51,328 bases of DNA, taken from positions 1 to 51,328 of the forward strand of contig NZ_JAMBOS010000029.1 in assembly GCF_023715705.1 (NCBI RefSeq). The letters are read 5' to 3'. A program made the position numbers and the translations under genes. This DNA comes from Halalkalibacter oceani. GTDB taxonomy: Bacteria; Bacillota; Bacilli; Bacillales; Bacillaceae_D. This document shows positions 22,647 through 30,672 of this stretch, piece by piece. Each line of letters starts with the position of its first letter. Position 1 is the first letter of the stretch. The notes beneath the pieces are model-generated. The model had not been told where the DNA came from, did no database searches, and saw nothing but the letters and a program-made list of their open reading frames with translations.

Positions 22647-22735
22647 ACTGGGGCGAAAGGTTGTTTATTTCCTTTTCGTTTGCCCTGGTCTCTAAGCAAT
22701 GAACATCAGCCCGTTGTGAGTGGGTTTCTCATAAC
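22647..22735 (+). terminator. Hairpins downstream of noc
   Basis: Directly after the noc stop, GGGGCGAAAGG (22656-22666) can pair imperfectly with the CCTTTTCGTTTGCCC arm ending near 22685. The AGACTGG/CTGGTCT flanks pair as well. A second stem, AGCCCGTTGTGAG with CTCATAACGGGCT, follows at about 22709-22741. Neither has a good T-run. Between them is TAAGCAATGA, also seen after two other hairpins in this window. Confidence 0.5.
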
Positions 22736-22832
22736 GGGCTTGTGGCAAGTAAAGCGCTGCCCACATTTTAAACTCTATTTTTATCATTTTCTGACAGCAC
22801 GTTCAAGAAGTGGCATAATTCTGGATGTTGTC

Positions 22833-22866
22833 TCCCCTGACAAAAAAGATTGTCGGGGGATTTTTT
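22833..22866 (+). terminator. Rho-independent terminator upstream of parA
   Basis: TCCCCTGACA (22833-22842) and TGTCGGGGGA (22851-22860), with one T-G pair, form a stem followed by six T residues. It would end noc transcription before the parA promoter. Confidence 0.85.
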
Positions 22867-22915
22867 AAAAGGTTATGACTTCGAAATGAGGCTGTAAACA
22901 GGATAATTGGTTATT

Positions 22916-22945
22916 TTGACATCCTCAGAAGTTACGATTTATAAC
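22916..22945 (+). promoter_or_regulatory. Candidate parA-parB promoter
   Basis: A perfect TTGACA (22916-22921) is followed after 18 bases by TATAAC (22940-22945), about 80 bases before the parA start. A second -10-like TAGAAT lies near 22975. Confidence 0.5.
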
Positions 22946-23023
22946 TTTCTGAAAACGAATGCAAATAATTATGGTAGAATAAAAGCAGCAATGCGAATGT
23001 TTGGACGGAAAGCAGGTGACAGT

Positions 23024-23797
23024 GTGGCCAGAATTATTTCGGTAGCAAATCAAAAAGGTGGCGTCGGTAAAACGACGACAGCTGTCAATTTAAGCGCGTG
23101 CTTAGCTCATTTGGGCAAAAAAGTATTGCTTGTCGATATCGACCCACAAGGGAATGCAACAAGTGGAGTTGGTGTGGAGAAGGGTGAGGTTGATGAATGC
23201 ATTTATGACATTCTCGTTGAGGATTTGGATGCGACTCAGGTTATTCGATCTACTCCTTTAGCAGGATTGGAGGTTTTGCCTTCGACGATTCAATTGTCGG
23301 GAGCTGAAATCGAGCTTGTACCGACGATTTCACGGGAGGTTCGTCTCAAAAGAGCGTTAGCTGCCATTTCTGATAAATATGATTATATTTTTATCGATTG
23401 TCCGCCTTCCTTAGGGTTACTGACAATTAATGCGCTGACGGCTTCTGATGCGGTTTTAATCCCGGTTCAATGTGAATATTACGCACTGGAAGGATTAAGT
23501 CAATTGCTGAATACGGTCCGACTTGTGCAAAAGCATTTAAATACAGAGCTTGAAATTGAAGGAGTATTGCTGACGATGCTTGATGCCCGGACAAATTTGG
23601 GAATTCAGGTTATTGATGAAGTCAAAAAATACTTCCGTGAGAAAGTGTTTGAAACAATCATTCCGCGAAATGTTCGTTTAGGAGAGGCTCCAAGTCATGG
23701 GCAGCCGATTATTGTCTATGATGCGAAATCCCGTGGAGCCGATGTCTATATAGAATTAGCAAAGGAAGTGGTAGCAAGTGGCGAAAGGGTTAGGTAA
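23024..23797 (+). CDS. parA: Chromosome partitioning ATPase ParA (Soj)
   Basis: About 257 residues. A deviant Walker A ATPase that works with ParB in origin segregation and regulates DnaA in B. subtilis. The deviant P-loop is NQKGGVGKTTTAVNL (KGGVGKT, about residues 10-16), followed by LLVDIDPQGNATSG and the DCPPSLGLLT switch. The frame is open from 22907, but those residues lie outside the family. GTG at 23024, with AGGTG upstream, gives VARIISVANQKGG, matching known ParA starts. parB overlaps its end by 20 bases. Confidence 0.96.
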   Translation: MARIISVANQKGGVGKTTTAVNLSACLAHLGKKVLLVDIDPQGNATSGVGVEKGEVDECIYDILVEDLDATQVIRSTPLAGLEVLPSTIQLSGAEIELVPTISREVRLKRALAAISDKYDYIFIDCPPSLGLLTINALTASDAVLIPVQCEYYALEGLSQLLNTVRLVQKHLNTELEIEGVLLTMLDARTNLGIQVIDEVKKYFREKVFETIIPRNVRLGEAPSHGQPIIVYDAKSRGADVYIELAKEVVASGERVR

Positions 23798-24632
23798 AGG
23801 GTTGCAAGCGTTATTTCCTGACCAGACAGGTGACCAGAAAGATCAGATTGTACACGTTGCCATTAAAGAATTGCGACCAAATCCATATCAACCTCGACAA
23901 TCATTTTCGGAAGAATCGATTGCTGAGCTTGCTGATTCCATTAACGAGCATGGCATTCTGCAGCCGATCACAGCGCGAAAAAGCATTAAAGGCTACGAAA
24001 TTGTGGTTGGCGAGCGACGCTATCGGGCCGCGCAAAAAGCCGGTTTAAAAGAAGTTCCGGTCATCGTGAAAGAATTTGATGAACAGAAAATGATGGAGCT
24101 GGCTTTAATTGAAAATTTACAGCGGGAGGACCTCAATCCTATTGAGGAGGCCGTCGCTTACGAAAAGGTGATGGAGCAGCTCTCGTTAACTCAGGAGCAG
24201 CTGGCCGCCCGACTTGGAAAGAGTCGTCCTCATATTGCCAACCACCTGCGGCTGCTGCAGCTGCCAAAAGTAGTTCAGCAATTTATTTCTGACGGCAAAC
24301 TCTCAATGGGGCATGGACGGGCTCTGTTAGGACTGAAAGACAAGCGAAAGCTTTCCGCACTTCTTGAAAAGATTTTACAGGAGAGGCTGAGCGTTCGCGA
24401 GGTTGAAAGCTTAGTCAATCAAGTAAATGAGCATGTTCCACGTGAAACAAAACGAAAAAAAACGAAGCTTTCTCCGTTTTTACAGACGCATCAGGATGCT
24501 TTGCGCAGCCGCTTAGGGACGTCGGTAGCGATCAAACCGGGAAAGCGAAAAGGAAAAATTGAAATTGAATTTTTTTCGGATGAAGATCTGGAACGAATCA
24601 TCCAATTGTTAAATGTGGAAGAAAAGGTGTAA
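23778..24632 (+). CDS. parB: Chromosome partitioning protein ParB (Spo0J)
   Basis: 284 residues. A CTP-dependent DNA clamp that loads at parS. It begins MAKGLGKGLQALFPDQ, the usual ParB start. The CTP-binding GERRYRAAQKAG (about residue 78) and ENLQREDLNPIEEA follow. The helix-turn-helix LAARLGKSRPHIANHLRLL and a C-terminal dimerisation domain complete it. It starts with GTG inside the end of parA, so the two are translationally coupled. The gene carries its own parS site. Confidence 0.97.
   Translation: MAKGLGKGLQALFPDQTGDQKDQIVHVAIKELRPNPYQPRQSFSEESIAELADSINEHGILQPITARKSIKGYEIVVGERRYRAAQKAGLKEVPVIVKEFDEQKMMELALIENLQREDLNPIEEAVAYEKVMEQLSLTQEQLAARLGKSRPHIANHLRLLQLPKVVQQFISDGKLSMGHGRALLGLKDKRKLSALLEKILQERLSVREVESLVNQVNEHVPRETKRKKTKLSPFLQTHQDALRSRLGTSVAIKPGKRKGKIEIEFFSDEDLERIIQLLNVEEKV
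24434..24449. other. parS centromere site inside parB
   Basis: TGTTCCACGTGAAACA is a perfect parS. It lies inside the parB coding region, the same location as in B. subtilis spo0J. Together with the site at 21622 it gives two parS sites within 3 kb. Confidence 0.95.
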
Positions 24633-24636
24633 GATG

Positions 24637-24677
24637 AAAACTGGCTCATTGATAGTTGAGTCAGTTTTTCTTTTTTT
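24637..24677 (+). terminator. Rho-independent terminator of parAB
   Basis: AAAACTGGCTCA (24637-24648) and TGAGTCAGTTTT (24657-24668) form a stem with one mismatch, followed by a T-rich tail through 24677. Confidence 0.85.
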
Positions 24678-24730
24678 AACATATCGAATCGAATCGCGCT
24701 AGAATAAATAAAAGAAGAGGGGACTATGAG

Positions 24731-25882
24731 ATGATTTATTTTGATCACGCTGCTTCTTCATTTCCGAAACCGAAGGCGGTCGCTGATGCCATGTATGAAG
24801 CGGTCACCCAATATGCTGCAAATCCCGGGCGTGGCGGGCATGTCCTCGCTGAGCGGGCACGGTTGACTGTTGAAGAAGCACGAGCCAAGCTGGCGGCATT
24901 ATTTGGCGCCCCCCAACCTAAGCATGTCTGGTTCTATCAGAATGCGACAATGGCGTTAAATCAGGCTTTATTCGGCTTTCAATTCGAAGAGGGCGATCAT
25001 GTCGTCACGACAGCCTTTGAGCATAATTCCGTGCTGAGGCCGCTTGAACGGTTAAAACGGGAAAAAGGGATCAACGTTACCTATGTAAAACCAAATGAAG
25101 AGGATGAGATTACAGCCCAGGCATTGATGGAGGCCTGTACAGCAAAGACAAAAATGCTGGCCCTCAGTCATGCTTCTAATGTAACGGGTGCGTTTATTCA
25201 AATTGATCAACTAGCTTCTTTTGCAAAAGAAAATGAGATTACTGTTTTGCTTGATGCTTCGCAGACAGCAGGAACTTTGCCGATTCATATGGAGAAGGAT
25301 GGAATTGACCTGCTCGCTTTTGCCGGTCATAAATCACTGCTTGGTCCACAGGGGACAGGCGTTCTCATCAGCAGGGAGGATTATGGTTTGCTTCCTCTCG
25401 TTGTCGGGGGGACGGGAAGTTATTCCGAATTGCCTGTTCAACCGGATGTATGGCCTGACCGCTATGAAGCCGGGACGTTGAACACACCGGGCATTGCCGG
25501 CCTGGCGGCAGGGGTTGACGAAATCGTGAAAAAAGGGATTGCCACGATCTATGAGCATGAGCAGGAGTTATTAACACTGTTTATAGAGGAAACGGAGCAG
25601 ATAGCGGGACTCAGGCATTACGGACCGGCAGATCTGGCTAAACGTGTCGCTGTAGCTTCCTTTTATTTAGAGGGCATTGGCAGCCATGAGCTGGCGATCA
25701 TTTTGGATGAGCATTATCAGATTGCAGTCCGGGCCGGCCTTCATTGTGCGCCGCAAACGCATCGAGTGCTGGAGACGAGCAACAGCGGTCTCGTTCGCGT
25801 TAGCTTCGGCCCTTATAATACGAAAGAAGAGGTCAAGACTCTCGTGCGGGCTTTAAAGGAGATCCAACAAGCTTTTGTTTAA
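24731..25882 (+). CDS. Class V aminotransferase, cysteine desulfurase-like
   Basis: 383 residues, a PLP-dependent fold-type I enzyme of the NifS/SufS-like group. It starts MIYFDHAASSFPKP, has the PLP-binding lysine in FAGHKSLLGPQG (about residue 202), and a cysteine in GLHCAPQTH (about residue 338) where SufS-type desulfurases have their catalytic Cys. The DASQ motif for the PLP pyridine nitrogen is at about 175-178. It resembles the uncharacterised desulfurase-like subgroup of firmicutes. The sulfur acceptor is unknown: there is no iscU or suf gene nearby. Its ribosome binding site (AGAGGGG) is good. Confidence 0.87.
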   Translation: MIYFDHAASSFPKPKAVADAMYEAVTQYAANPGRGGHVLAERARLTVEEARAKLAALFGAPQPKHVWFYQNATMALNQALFGFQFEEGDHVVTTAFEHNSVLRPLERLKREKGINVTYVKPNEEDEITAQALMEACTAKTKMLALSHASNVTGAFIQIDQLASFAKENEITVLLDASQTAGTLPIHMEKDGIDLLAFAGHKSLLGPQGTGVLISREDYGLLPLVVGGTGSYSELPVQPDVWPDRYEAGTLNTPGIAGLAAGVDEIVKKGIATIYEHEQELLTLFIEETEQIAGLRHYGPADLAKRVAVASFYLEGIGSHELAIILDEHYQIAVRAGLHCAPQTHRVLETSNSGLVRVSFGPYNTKEEVKTLVRALKEIQQAFV

Positions 25883-25898
25883 GAGGCTATGGAGTAAC

Positions 25899-25945
25899 GG
25901 GGATGTTCAAAAGGTGGTGAATCCTTATGAAACATCCCCTTCTTT
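25899..25945 (+). terminator. Terminator of the aminotransferase gene
   Basis: GGGGATGTT (25899-25907) pairs with AACATCCCC (25930-25938), followed by TTCTTTT. The right arm overlaps the last codons of the convergent yyaC gene. Confidence 0.75.
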
Positions 25946-26566
25946 TGATGTCGATTTTAAACTGAGAGAACGAAAAAAGGAAGGACGTGATTCCTTTTCT
26001 GGCAATTTCTCATCTGCTTTTTTAATAGAGGCGGCCATCGTTTCAGCCATTTGAACGACGGTGAAAAGGCGCGTATTTTGGAGAATGAAGTAGTCCATCA
26101 TTCCGCCAATATTGACAATTCCGGTCATATGAATATCGCCGACCTCCGGCAGTTTCTTCTGGACGGCGGCCCCGGGATGGAGTGGCCCTTCAGCCAACGT
26201 GATTTTGCCTACTCCTGATAGTCGGCCTAAACAAGCATCGATCGCCAAGATAAAAGAGCGTGGATGCTTTCTTTTTATGTCCTCTAATTTGTCCTTCAGA
26301 TTAACCGCATGCACCGGGTGCTCCAACGTCCCGTAAACGATGAAGTGGCGCAGCTTTTGATGGGCAAGGATGGAGCCGATTAACGGGCCCAAAGAGTCGC
26401 CGGTCGAGCGATCGGTGCCGATACAAATAATAACCAAATCGGATCGAGTATGGTTTTCTGTCATACAAGTGAGCTGATCTGCTAGTACATCAATAACGCC
26501 CTCTGCCTCCATGTGAACGCGTAAGGGGGAATGTTTTTTTGCGAACAGACGATGGTTTGTACTCAT
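25925..26566 (-). CDS. yyaC: Spore protease YyaC (DUF1256)
   Basis: About 213 residues. The YyaC family is related to the GPR spore protease and is expressed in sporulation. The fold markers are LVIICIGTDRSTGDSLGPLIG, with an Asp-rich nucleophile region, and FILAIDACLGRLSGVGKI, followed by GPLHPGAAVQKKLPEVGDIHMTGIVN. The frame is open to 26659, but the ATG at 26564-26566 has AAGGAGG in front and fits the family. It sits on the minus strand between parB-aminotransferase and the YkvI gene, as yyaC does in B. subtilis. Confidence 0.92.
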   Translation of the reverse strand: MSTNHRLFAKKHSPLRVHMEAEGVIDVLADQLTCMTENHTRSDLVIICIGTDRSTGDSLGPLIGSILAHQKLRHFIVYGTLEHPVHAVNLKDKLEDIKRKHPRSFILAIDACLGRLSGVGKITLAEGPLHPGAAVQKKLPEVGDIHMTGIVNIGGMMDYFILQNTRLFTVVQMAETMAASIKKADEKLPEKESRPSFFRSLSLKSTSKEGDVS

Positions 26567-26649
26567 ATCATCGCCTCCTTTCCCATAATAGTAATAGTAT
26601 ACGGAAAGTTTTTCCTTTCTATACATGCAGATTAAAAGGAGCGATGGGG

Positions 26650-27666
26650 ATGTGGGCAAATGGGCTGAAATGGATGTTCCTGATCATTGGGACGATGATC
26701 GGGGCAGGCTATGCTTCCGGCAGGGAATTATGGGAATTTTTCGGAGCGGAAAGTGGACTAGCAATTATTCTATTTACCATTCTTTTTACAATATGTTGTA
26801 TGGTGATTATGACAATCAGCTATACACATAAGTCACGCCATTATCTTCCCATCCTTCAGCTGCTGATGGGAAAGCAGCTGACGAAGCTCTATGATTTTAT
26901 GATTATGCTTTATCTCTTTTCAACAACGGTCATTATGCTCGCCGGTGGAGGGGCGACGCTTGAAGTATTTCAGTTTCCTTATTGGGTCGGAACCGTTATA
27001 CTAGGCGGATTTGTTATTCTCTTATTTGTCTGGGACACAAAAGGGGTAACAGCGATGAACGCAATTTTAATTCCGATTTTAATTTTTTGCTTGGTCGGGG
27101 TATTAATAGCCTTTCAGTCACTGCAAGGTTTTCCGATTCGGCTTTCCTTTGCCGAGCAAAGCAACTGGCCGTCGGCGCTCACCTTTACCGCCTTGAACAT
27201 TTTACCGCTGGTCGCCGTTCTGGCGGCGATTGGCGATGAAATGAAGCATAAGGGAGAAATCTGGATTGCCAGCATTGGCAGCGGCATCATCCTTGGGAGT
27301 GTCTCCTTTCTCTATAATGAATCCCTGCTCCAGGTCGCCGGAGATATTATGCTTTACGAGATTCCGTTATTCGCGATCTTAAAGCATTATCCGTATTATA
27401 TGGTGCTGATTATGACCCTTCTTTTGTGGATGGCGATTTACACGACAGCTGCGGCGGGCGTATTTGGGCTGCTTTCGCGGATGAAGGACTGGATCAAAGG
27501 ACCAGCGTGGCTGCTTGCTTTATTGCTAATTGCTATCATGTCCCCGTTGACGACGTTCGGTTTTTCCAACTTAATTGCGATTCTATATCCGTTATATGGG
27601 GTGCTGAATTTATATGTCTTTGCCGCGATTTTGCTTTATCCGATTTTCCATCACCGTTCCTTGTAG
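26650..27666 (+). CDS. YkvI-family integral membrane protein
   Basis: About 338 residues with around ten predicted membrane helices. The first helix carries FLIIGTMIGAGYASGRELWEFFG, a glycine-rich unwound-helix motif like those of APC-superfamily (LeuT-fold) transporters. This matches the YkvI family, whose substrate is unknown. ATGs at 26644 and 26650 are candidates. AAAGGAG is only 2 bases from the first and 8 from the second, so 26650 is preferred. It is divergent from yyaC. Confidence 0.83.
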   Translation: MWANGLKWMFLIIGTMIGAGYASGRELWEFFGAESGLAIILFTILFTICCMVIMTISYTHKSRHYLPILQLLMGKQLTKLYDFMIMLYLFSTTVIMLAGGGATLEVFQFPYWVGTVILGGFVILLFVWDTKGVTAMNAILIPILIFCLVGVLIAFQSLQGFPIRLSFAEQSNWPSALTFTALNILPLVAVLAAIGDEMKHKGEIWIASIGSGIILGSVSFLYNESLLQVAGDIMLYEIPLFAILKHYPYYMVLIMTLLLWMAIYTTAAAGVFGLLSRMKDWIKGPAWLLALLLIAIMSPLTTFGFSNLIAILYPLYGVLNLYVFAAILLYPIFHHRSL

Positions 27667-27753
27667 AATATAGTAGGGGACGGCTATTCCTTGTAGCCTG
27701 TTTCGTGTATAATAGACGGGCATAGGGAAAGTAGAGGGAAGGAGGCACCTGGC

Positions 27754-27951
27754 ATGGCTGATAAGGAGTTTGCATTGCATGATGTCGTTGAGATGAAAAA
27801 GCAGCATCCTTGTGGAGAAAACCGCTGGAAAATCATCCGAATGGGAATGGACGTCCGGATTAAATGTCTTGGTTGCCAGCATAGTGTGATGCTACCCCGT
27901 AAGGAATTTGCGAAAAAAATGAAAAAAGTAATTGAAAAAGCAGGCGAATAA
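27754..27951 (+). CDS. DUF951 family protein (YyzM-like)
   Basis: 65 residues, a small basic protein with a conserved pattern: HPCG near residue 20 and the later CLGCQHSVMLPR. These cysteines suggest a zinc knuckle. The family (DUF951, B. subtilis YyzM) is almost always encoded just before ychF, as here. Molecular function is unknown; a nucleic acid-related role is plausible from the fold and neighbour. The ribosome binding site is GGAAGGAGG. Confidence 0.92.
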   Translation: MADKEFALHDVVEMKKQHPCGENRWKIIRMGMDVRIKCLGCQHSVMLPRKEFAKKMKKVIEKAGE

Positions 27952-27964
27952 GCGCACGGAGCGT

Positions 27965-27993
27965 TTGTCTTTTTCAAAGGAAGTCTCTATAAT
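27965..27993 (+). promoter_or_regulatory. ychF promoter
   Basis: TTGTCT (27965-27970), a 17-base spacer and a perfect TATAAT (27988-27993), about 60 bases upstream of the ychF start codon. Confidence 0.6.
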
Positions 27994-28054
27994 TGGTATC
28001 AATATCATAGAAATGAAGCTATAGATGAAAATAGAACGAAGGAAGTGAGTCGCC

Positions 28055-29155
28055 ATGGCCTTAACAACAGGTATTGTCGGTTTGCCGAACGTAGGTAAAT
28101 CGACGCTTTTTAATGCAATCACACAAGCGGGAGCAGAGTCCGCCAACTACCCATTTTGCACAATTGATCCAAATGTCGGCATTGTCGAGGTGCCCGATCA
28201 CCGTTTGCATACATTAACCGAGCTCGTTGAACCGAAAAAAACAGTTCCGACTGCTTTTGAATTTACAGATATTGCCGGGATTGTCGAAGGGGCGAGCAAA
28301 GGAGAAGGGCTGGGAAATAAGTTCCTTTCCCATATTCGCCAAGTTGATGCGATCTCCCATGTCGTCCGCTGCTTTGCGGATGAGAACATTACCCATGTCG
28401 CCGGAAGCGTCAATCCGCTCAATGACATTAAAGTCATTAATTTAGAGTTGATCCTCGCCGATTTTGAAACGGTGGACAAGCGTATTACCCGCACGGCAAA
28501 GCTTGCCAAAACAAAGGATAAGGACGCTGTCGCTGAACTGGAGGTGCTTGAATTGTTGCGCGATGCGTTTGAAGAGGAAAAGCCGGCGCGCAGCATTGAG
28601 TTTACCGAGGAACAACAGAAAATCGTCAAACAGCTCCATCTGTTAACGAGCAAGCCGGTGCTCTATGTCGCCAATGTCAGTGAAGAGGATCTGCTGTCGC
28701 CGGAAGATAATGACTACGTTAAACAGGTGAAGGAATTTGCTGCTGCTGAAAATAGCCAGGTGATCGTCGTATGTGCGAAAATCGAAGCGGAAATTGCCGA
28801 GCTTGAAGGAGAGGAAAAGCAAATGTTCCTTGAAGAGCTTGGAATTCAAGAGTCGGGGCTCGATCAACTGATCCGTGCCGCCTATGAATTGCTCGGCTTG
28901 CAGACGTACTTCACGGCAGGAGTGCAGGAGGTTCGCGCTTGGACATTCCGCAAAGGGATCAAAGCACCCCAGGCCGCTGGCATTATTCACTCCGACTTCG
29001 AGCGCGGCTTTATCCGGGCCGAAGTAGTATCCTATGAAGATCTTGTCGACGCCGGCTCAATGAACGTTGCCAAGGAAAGAGGAAAAGTACGGCTTGAAGG
29101 AAAAGACTATGTCGTTCAGGATGGGGATGTCATTCATTTCCGTTTCAATGTATAA
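28055..29155 (+). CDS. ychF: Redox-regulated ATPase YchF
   Basis: 366 residues, an Obg-related P-loop protein that prefers ATP and associates with ribosomes. The P-loop GLPNVGKST is at residues 8-16, followed by the switch region DIAGIVEGASKGEGLGNKFL. In place of the GTP-specific NKxD is NVSEED, as is usual for YchF. The C-terminal TGS domain includes the YFTAGVQEVRAWT and VQDGDVIHFRFNV segments. A terminator follows. Confidence 0.97.
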   Translation: MALTTGIVGLPNVGKSTLFNAITQAGAESANYPFCTIDPNVGIVEVPDHRLHTLTELVEPKKTVPTAFEFTDIAGIVEGASKGEGLGNKFLSHIRQVDAISHVVRCFADENITHVAGSVNPLNDIKVINLELILADFETVDKRITRTAKLAKTKDKDAVAELEVLELLRDAFEEEKPARSIEFTEEQQKIVKQLHLLTSKPVLYVANVSEEDLLSPEDNDYVKQVKEFAAAENSQVIVVCAKIEAEIAELEGEEKQMFLEELGIQESGLDQLIRAAYELLGLQTYFTAGVQEVRAWTFRKGIKAPQAAGIIHSDFERGFIRAEVVSYEDLVDAGSMNVAKERGKVRLEGKDYVVQDGDVIHFRFNV

Positions 29156-29167
29156 GCACGAAAATAG

Positions 29168-29207
29168 GGTGTGTGCCAAAAGATTGTCTTTTGGCACACC
29201 TTTTCGT
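29168..29207 (+). terminator. Terminator of ychF (GTGTGCCAAAAG hairpin)
   Basis: GTGTGCCAAAAG (29171-29182) pairs perfectly with CTTTTGGCACAC (29188-29199), followed by CTTTTC. The stem sequence is nearly the same as that of the hairpin at 17324-17364. Confidence 0.8.
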
Positions 29208-29234
29208 TATGCCGCGGAGCAGCTGGAAAATAGC

Positions 29235-29263
29235 TTGCAGTCATCCATCGGTTCTGGTATAAT
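29235..29263 (+). promoter_or_regulatory. rpsF promoter
   Basis: TTGCAG (29235-29240), a 17-base spacer and a perfect TATAAT (29258-29263) with an extended -10 (TGG directly before it). Confidence 0.75.
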
Positions 29264-29299
29264 CTATTAATGCGAGTAAAATGACTCCTATTGATGAGT

Positions 29300-29340
29300 T
29301 TTGCTCCTTGCTCCGAATGGAGCCGTTAGACCAAAAGGAG
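29300..29340 (+). promoter_or_regulatory. Possible S6:S18 autoregulatory leader
   Basis: The roughly 80-base leader of rpsF contains the stem GCTCC-GAAT-GGAGC followed by CCG. Many rpsF leaders hold a hairpin with a CCG motif bound by the S6:S18 complex. I see the hairpin and a CCG but could not fold the leader fully. Confidence 0.4.
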
Positions 29341-29349
29341 GTGACCGGA

Positions 29350-29637
29350 ATGCGTAAGTACGAAATTATGTACATCATCGCTCCAAACCTAGAAGAATCA
29401 GCAACAAAAGAGATCATTGAACGTTTCAATGGTGTTTTGACAAACAATGGTGCTGAGATCGAAAAGGTAGAAGAGATGGGCAAACGTCGTTTAGCATATG
29501 AAATCAATGATTTCCGTGAAGGTTTCTATGTATTGCTAAATGTACAAGCCAACTCTGAAGCGATTGCAGAATTCAACCGTCTAATTAAGATCAACGACAA
29601 CGTGATTCGTGTTCTTATTACAAAAGACGAAGATTAA
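29350..29637 (+). CDS. rpsF: Ribosomal protein bS6
   Basis: 95 residues. It binds the 16S central domain together with bS18. It begins [18 protein letters not shown] and includes [21 protein letters not shown], the RNA-contacting core of the family. An upstream ATG at 29281 is in frame, but the ATG at 29350 follows AAAAGGAGGTG and gives the normal length. It forms the rpsF-ssb-rpsR operon. Confidence 0.97.
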   Translation: MRKYEIMYIIAPNLEESATKEIIERFNGVLTNNGAEIEKVEEMGKRRLAYEINDFREGFYVLLNVQANSEAIAEFNRLIKINDNVIRVLITKDED

Positions 29638-29661
29638 TGAATACAATGGGGAGGGGTACGG

Positions 29662-30153
29662 ATGCTTAACCGAGTCGTGCTTGTAGGACGCTTAACGCGT
29701 GATCCTGAGCTTCGCTATACGCCGAATGGCGTTGCGGTTGCGAATTTCACATTAGCGGTAAATCGCACATTTTCCAATCAGCAGGGCGAACGCGATGCTG
29801 ATTTTATCAATTGTGTCGTTTGGCGGAAGCCGGCTGAGAATGTGGCGAACTACTTGAAAAAAGGCAGTCTTGCCGGAGTAGATGGCCGAATTCAAACACG
29901 CAGCTACGACAACAACGAAGGTCGTCGAGTCTTTGTAACTGAAATTGTCGCAGACAGTGTGCAATTCCTTGAGCCCCGTGGCGCCAGCCAGGGTCAGGGA
30001 AATGATTATTTCGGTGGCCCGCCTTCAGGTGGAAACGACTTTGGGAATCAACAGAACGCTAATCAGAACCGATCATCTGGCGGATTTAATGATGATCCAT
30101 TTTCCAATGATGGAAAGCCAATTGATATTTCGGATGATGATTTGCCGTTCTAA
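29662..30153 (+). CDS. ssb: Single-stranded DNA-binding protein SSB
   Basis: 163 residues. The N-terminal OB fold (about 1-108) contains [23 protein letters not shown] and [21 protein letters not shown]. The low-complexity linker is rich in Gly, Asn and Gln. The C-terminal acidic tip is ISDDDLPF, the docking peptide for replication and repair partners. It lies between rpsF and rpsR, the standard order. Confidence 0.98.
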   Translation: MLNRVVLVGRLTRDPELRYTPNGVAVANFTLAVNRTFSNQQGERDADFINCVVWRKPAENVANYLKKGSLAGVDGRIQTRSYDNNEGRRVFVTEIVADSVQFLEPRGASQGQGNDYFGGPPSGGNDFGNQQNANQNRSSGGFNDDPFSNDGKPIDISDDDLPF

Positions 30154-30226
30154 TCAACCTCTCCTCCTTAGTCAGGCAGTTTATTAAAATAGAGATACTA
30201 TTTCAATAGGAAAGGAGTGCTGTCAA

Positions 30227-30460
30227 ATGGCTCGTCGTGGTCGTCCAAAACGTCGTAAAGTTTGCTTTTTTACAGTAAACAAAATCGAAAAGATCGACTA
30301 TAAAGATGTGGATCTTCTGAAGCGTTTCATTTCTGAGCGTGGTAAAATCTTACCTCGTCGTGTAACTGGAACGTCAGCGAAGTATCAACGTCAATTAACA
30401 ATCGCAATCAAGCGTGCTCGTCAAATCGCTTTATTGCCTTATGTATCAGAAGTTAACTAA
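30227..30460 (+). CDS. rpsR: Ribosomal protein bS18
   Basis: 77 residues, basic, with the typical [10 protein letters not shown]-type segment (here [17 protein letters not shown]) and [20 protein letters not shown]. It pairs with S6 on the 30S subunit. The ribosome binding site is AAAGGAG. A terminator follows 12 bases after the stop. Confidence 0.98.
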   Translation: MARRGRPKRRKVCFFTVNKIEKIDYKDVDLLKRFISERGKILPRRVTGTSAKYQRQLTIAIKRARQIALLPYVSEVN

Positions 30461-30472
30461 TTGTATTTCAAT

Positions 30473-30507
30473 CAGGCTGTTGAGTATATCGCTCAGCAGC
30501 CTGTTTT
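30473..30507 (+). terminator. Rho-independent terminator of rpsF-ssb-rpsR
   Basis: CAGGCTGTTGAG (30473-30484) pairs with CTCAGCAGCCTG (30492-30503) with one G-T pair, followed by TTTTC. Confidence 0.85.
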
Positions 30508-30672
30508 CATTCATACGGTCAGGAAGATGTGACAATCCTCGGCGTTCGCTTTAATTTTGTAGCTGGATACGCTAAAATAGACAAGGATATGGGAAACCAT
30601 CAAAAATTGTGAGGACAAGCGAAAACAAAGGATGTAGTTTCGGCTGCGATGTTAAAAAAATGAGGTGGATAT

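Noticed and set aside
28198-28653. A 151-codon minus-strand ORF inside ychF
   Set aside because: Serine-rich antisense shadow of ychF codons, with no homology I can recognise.
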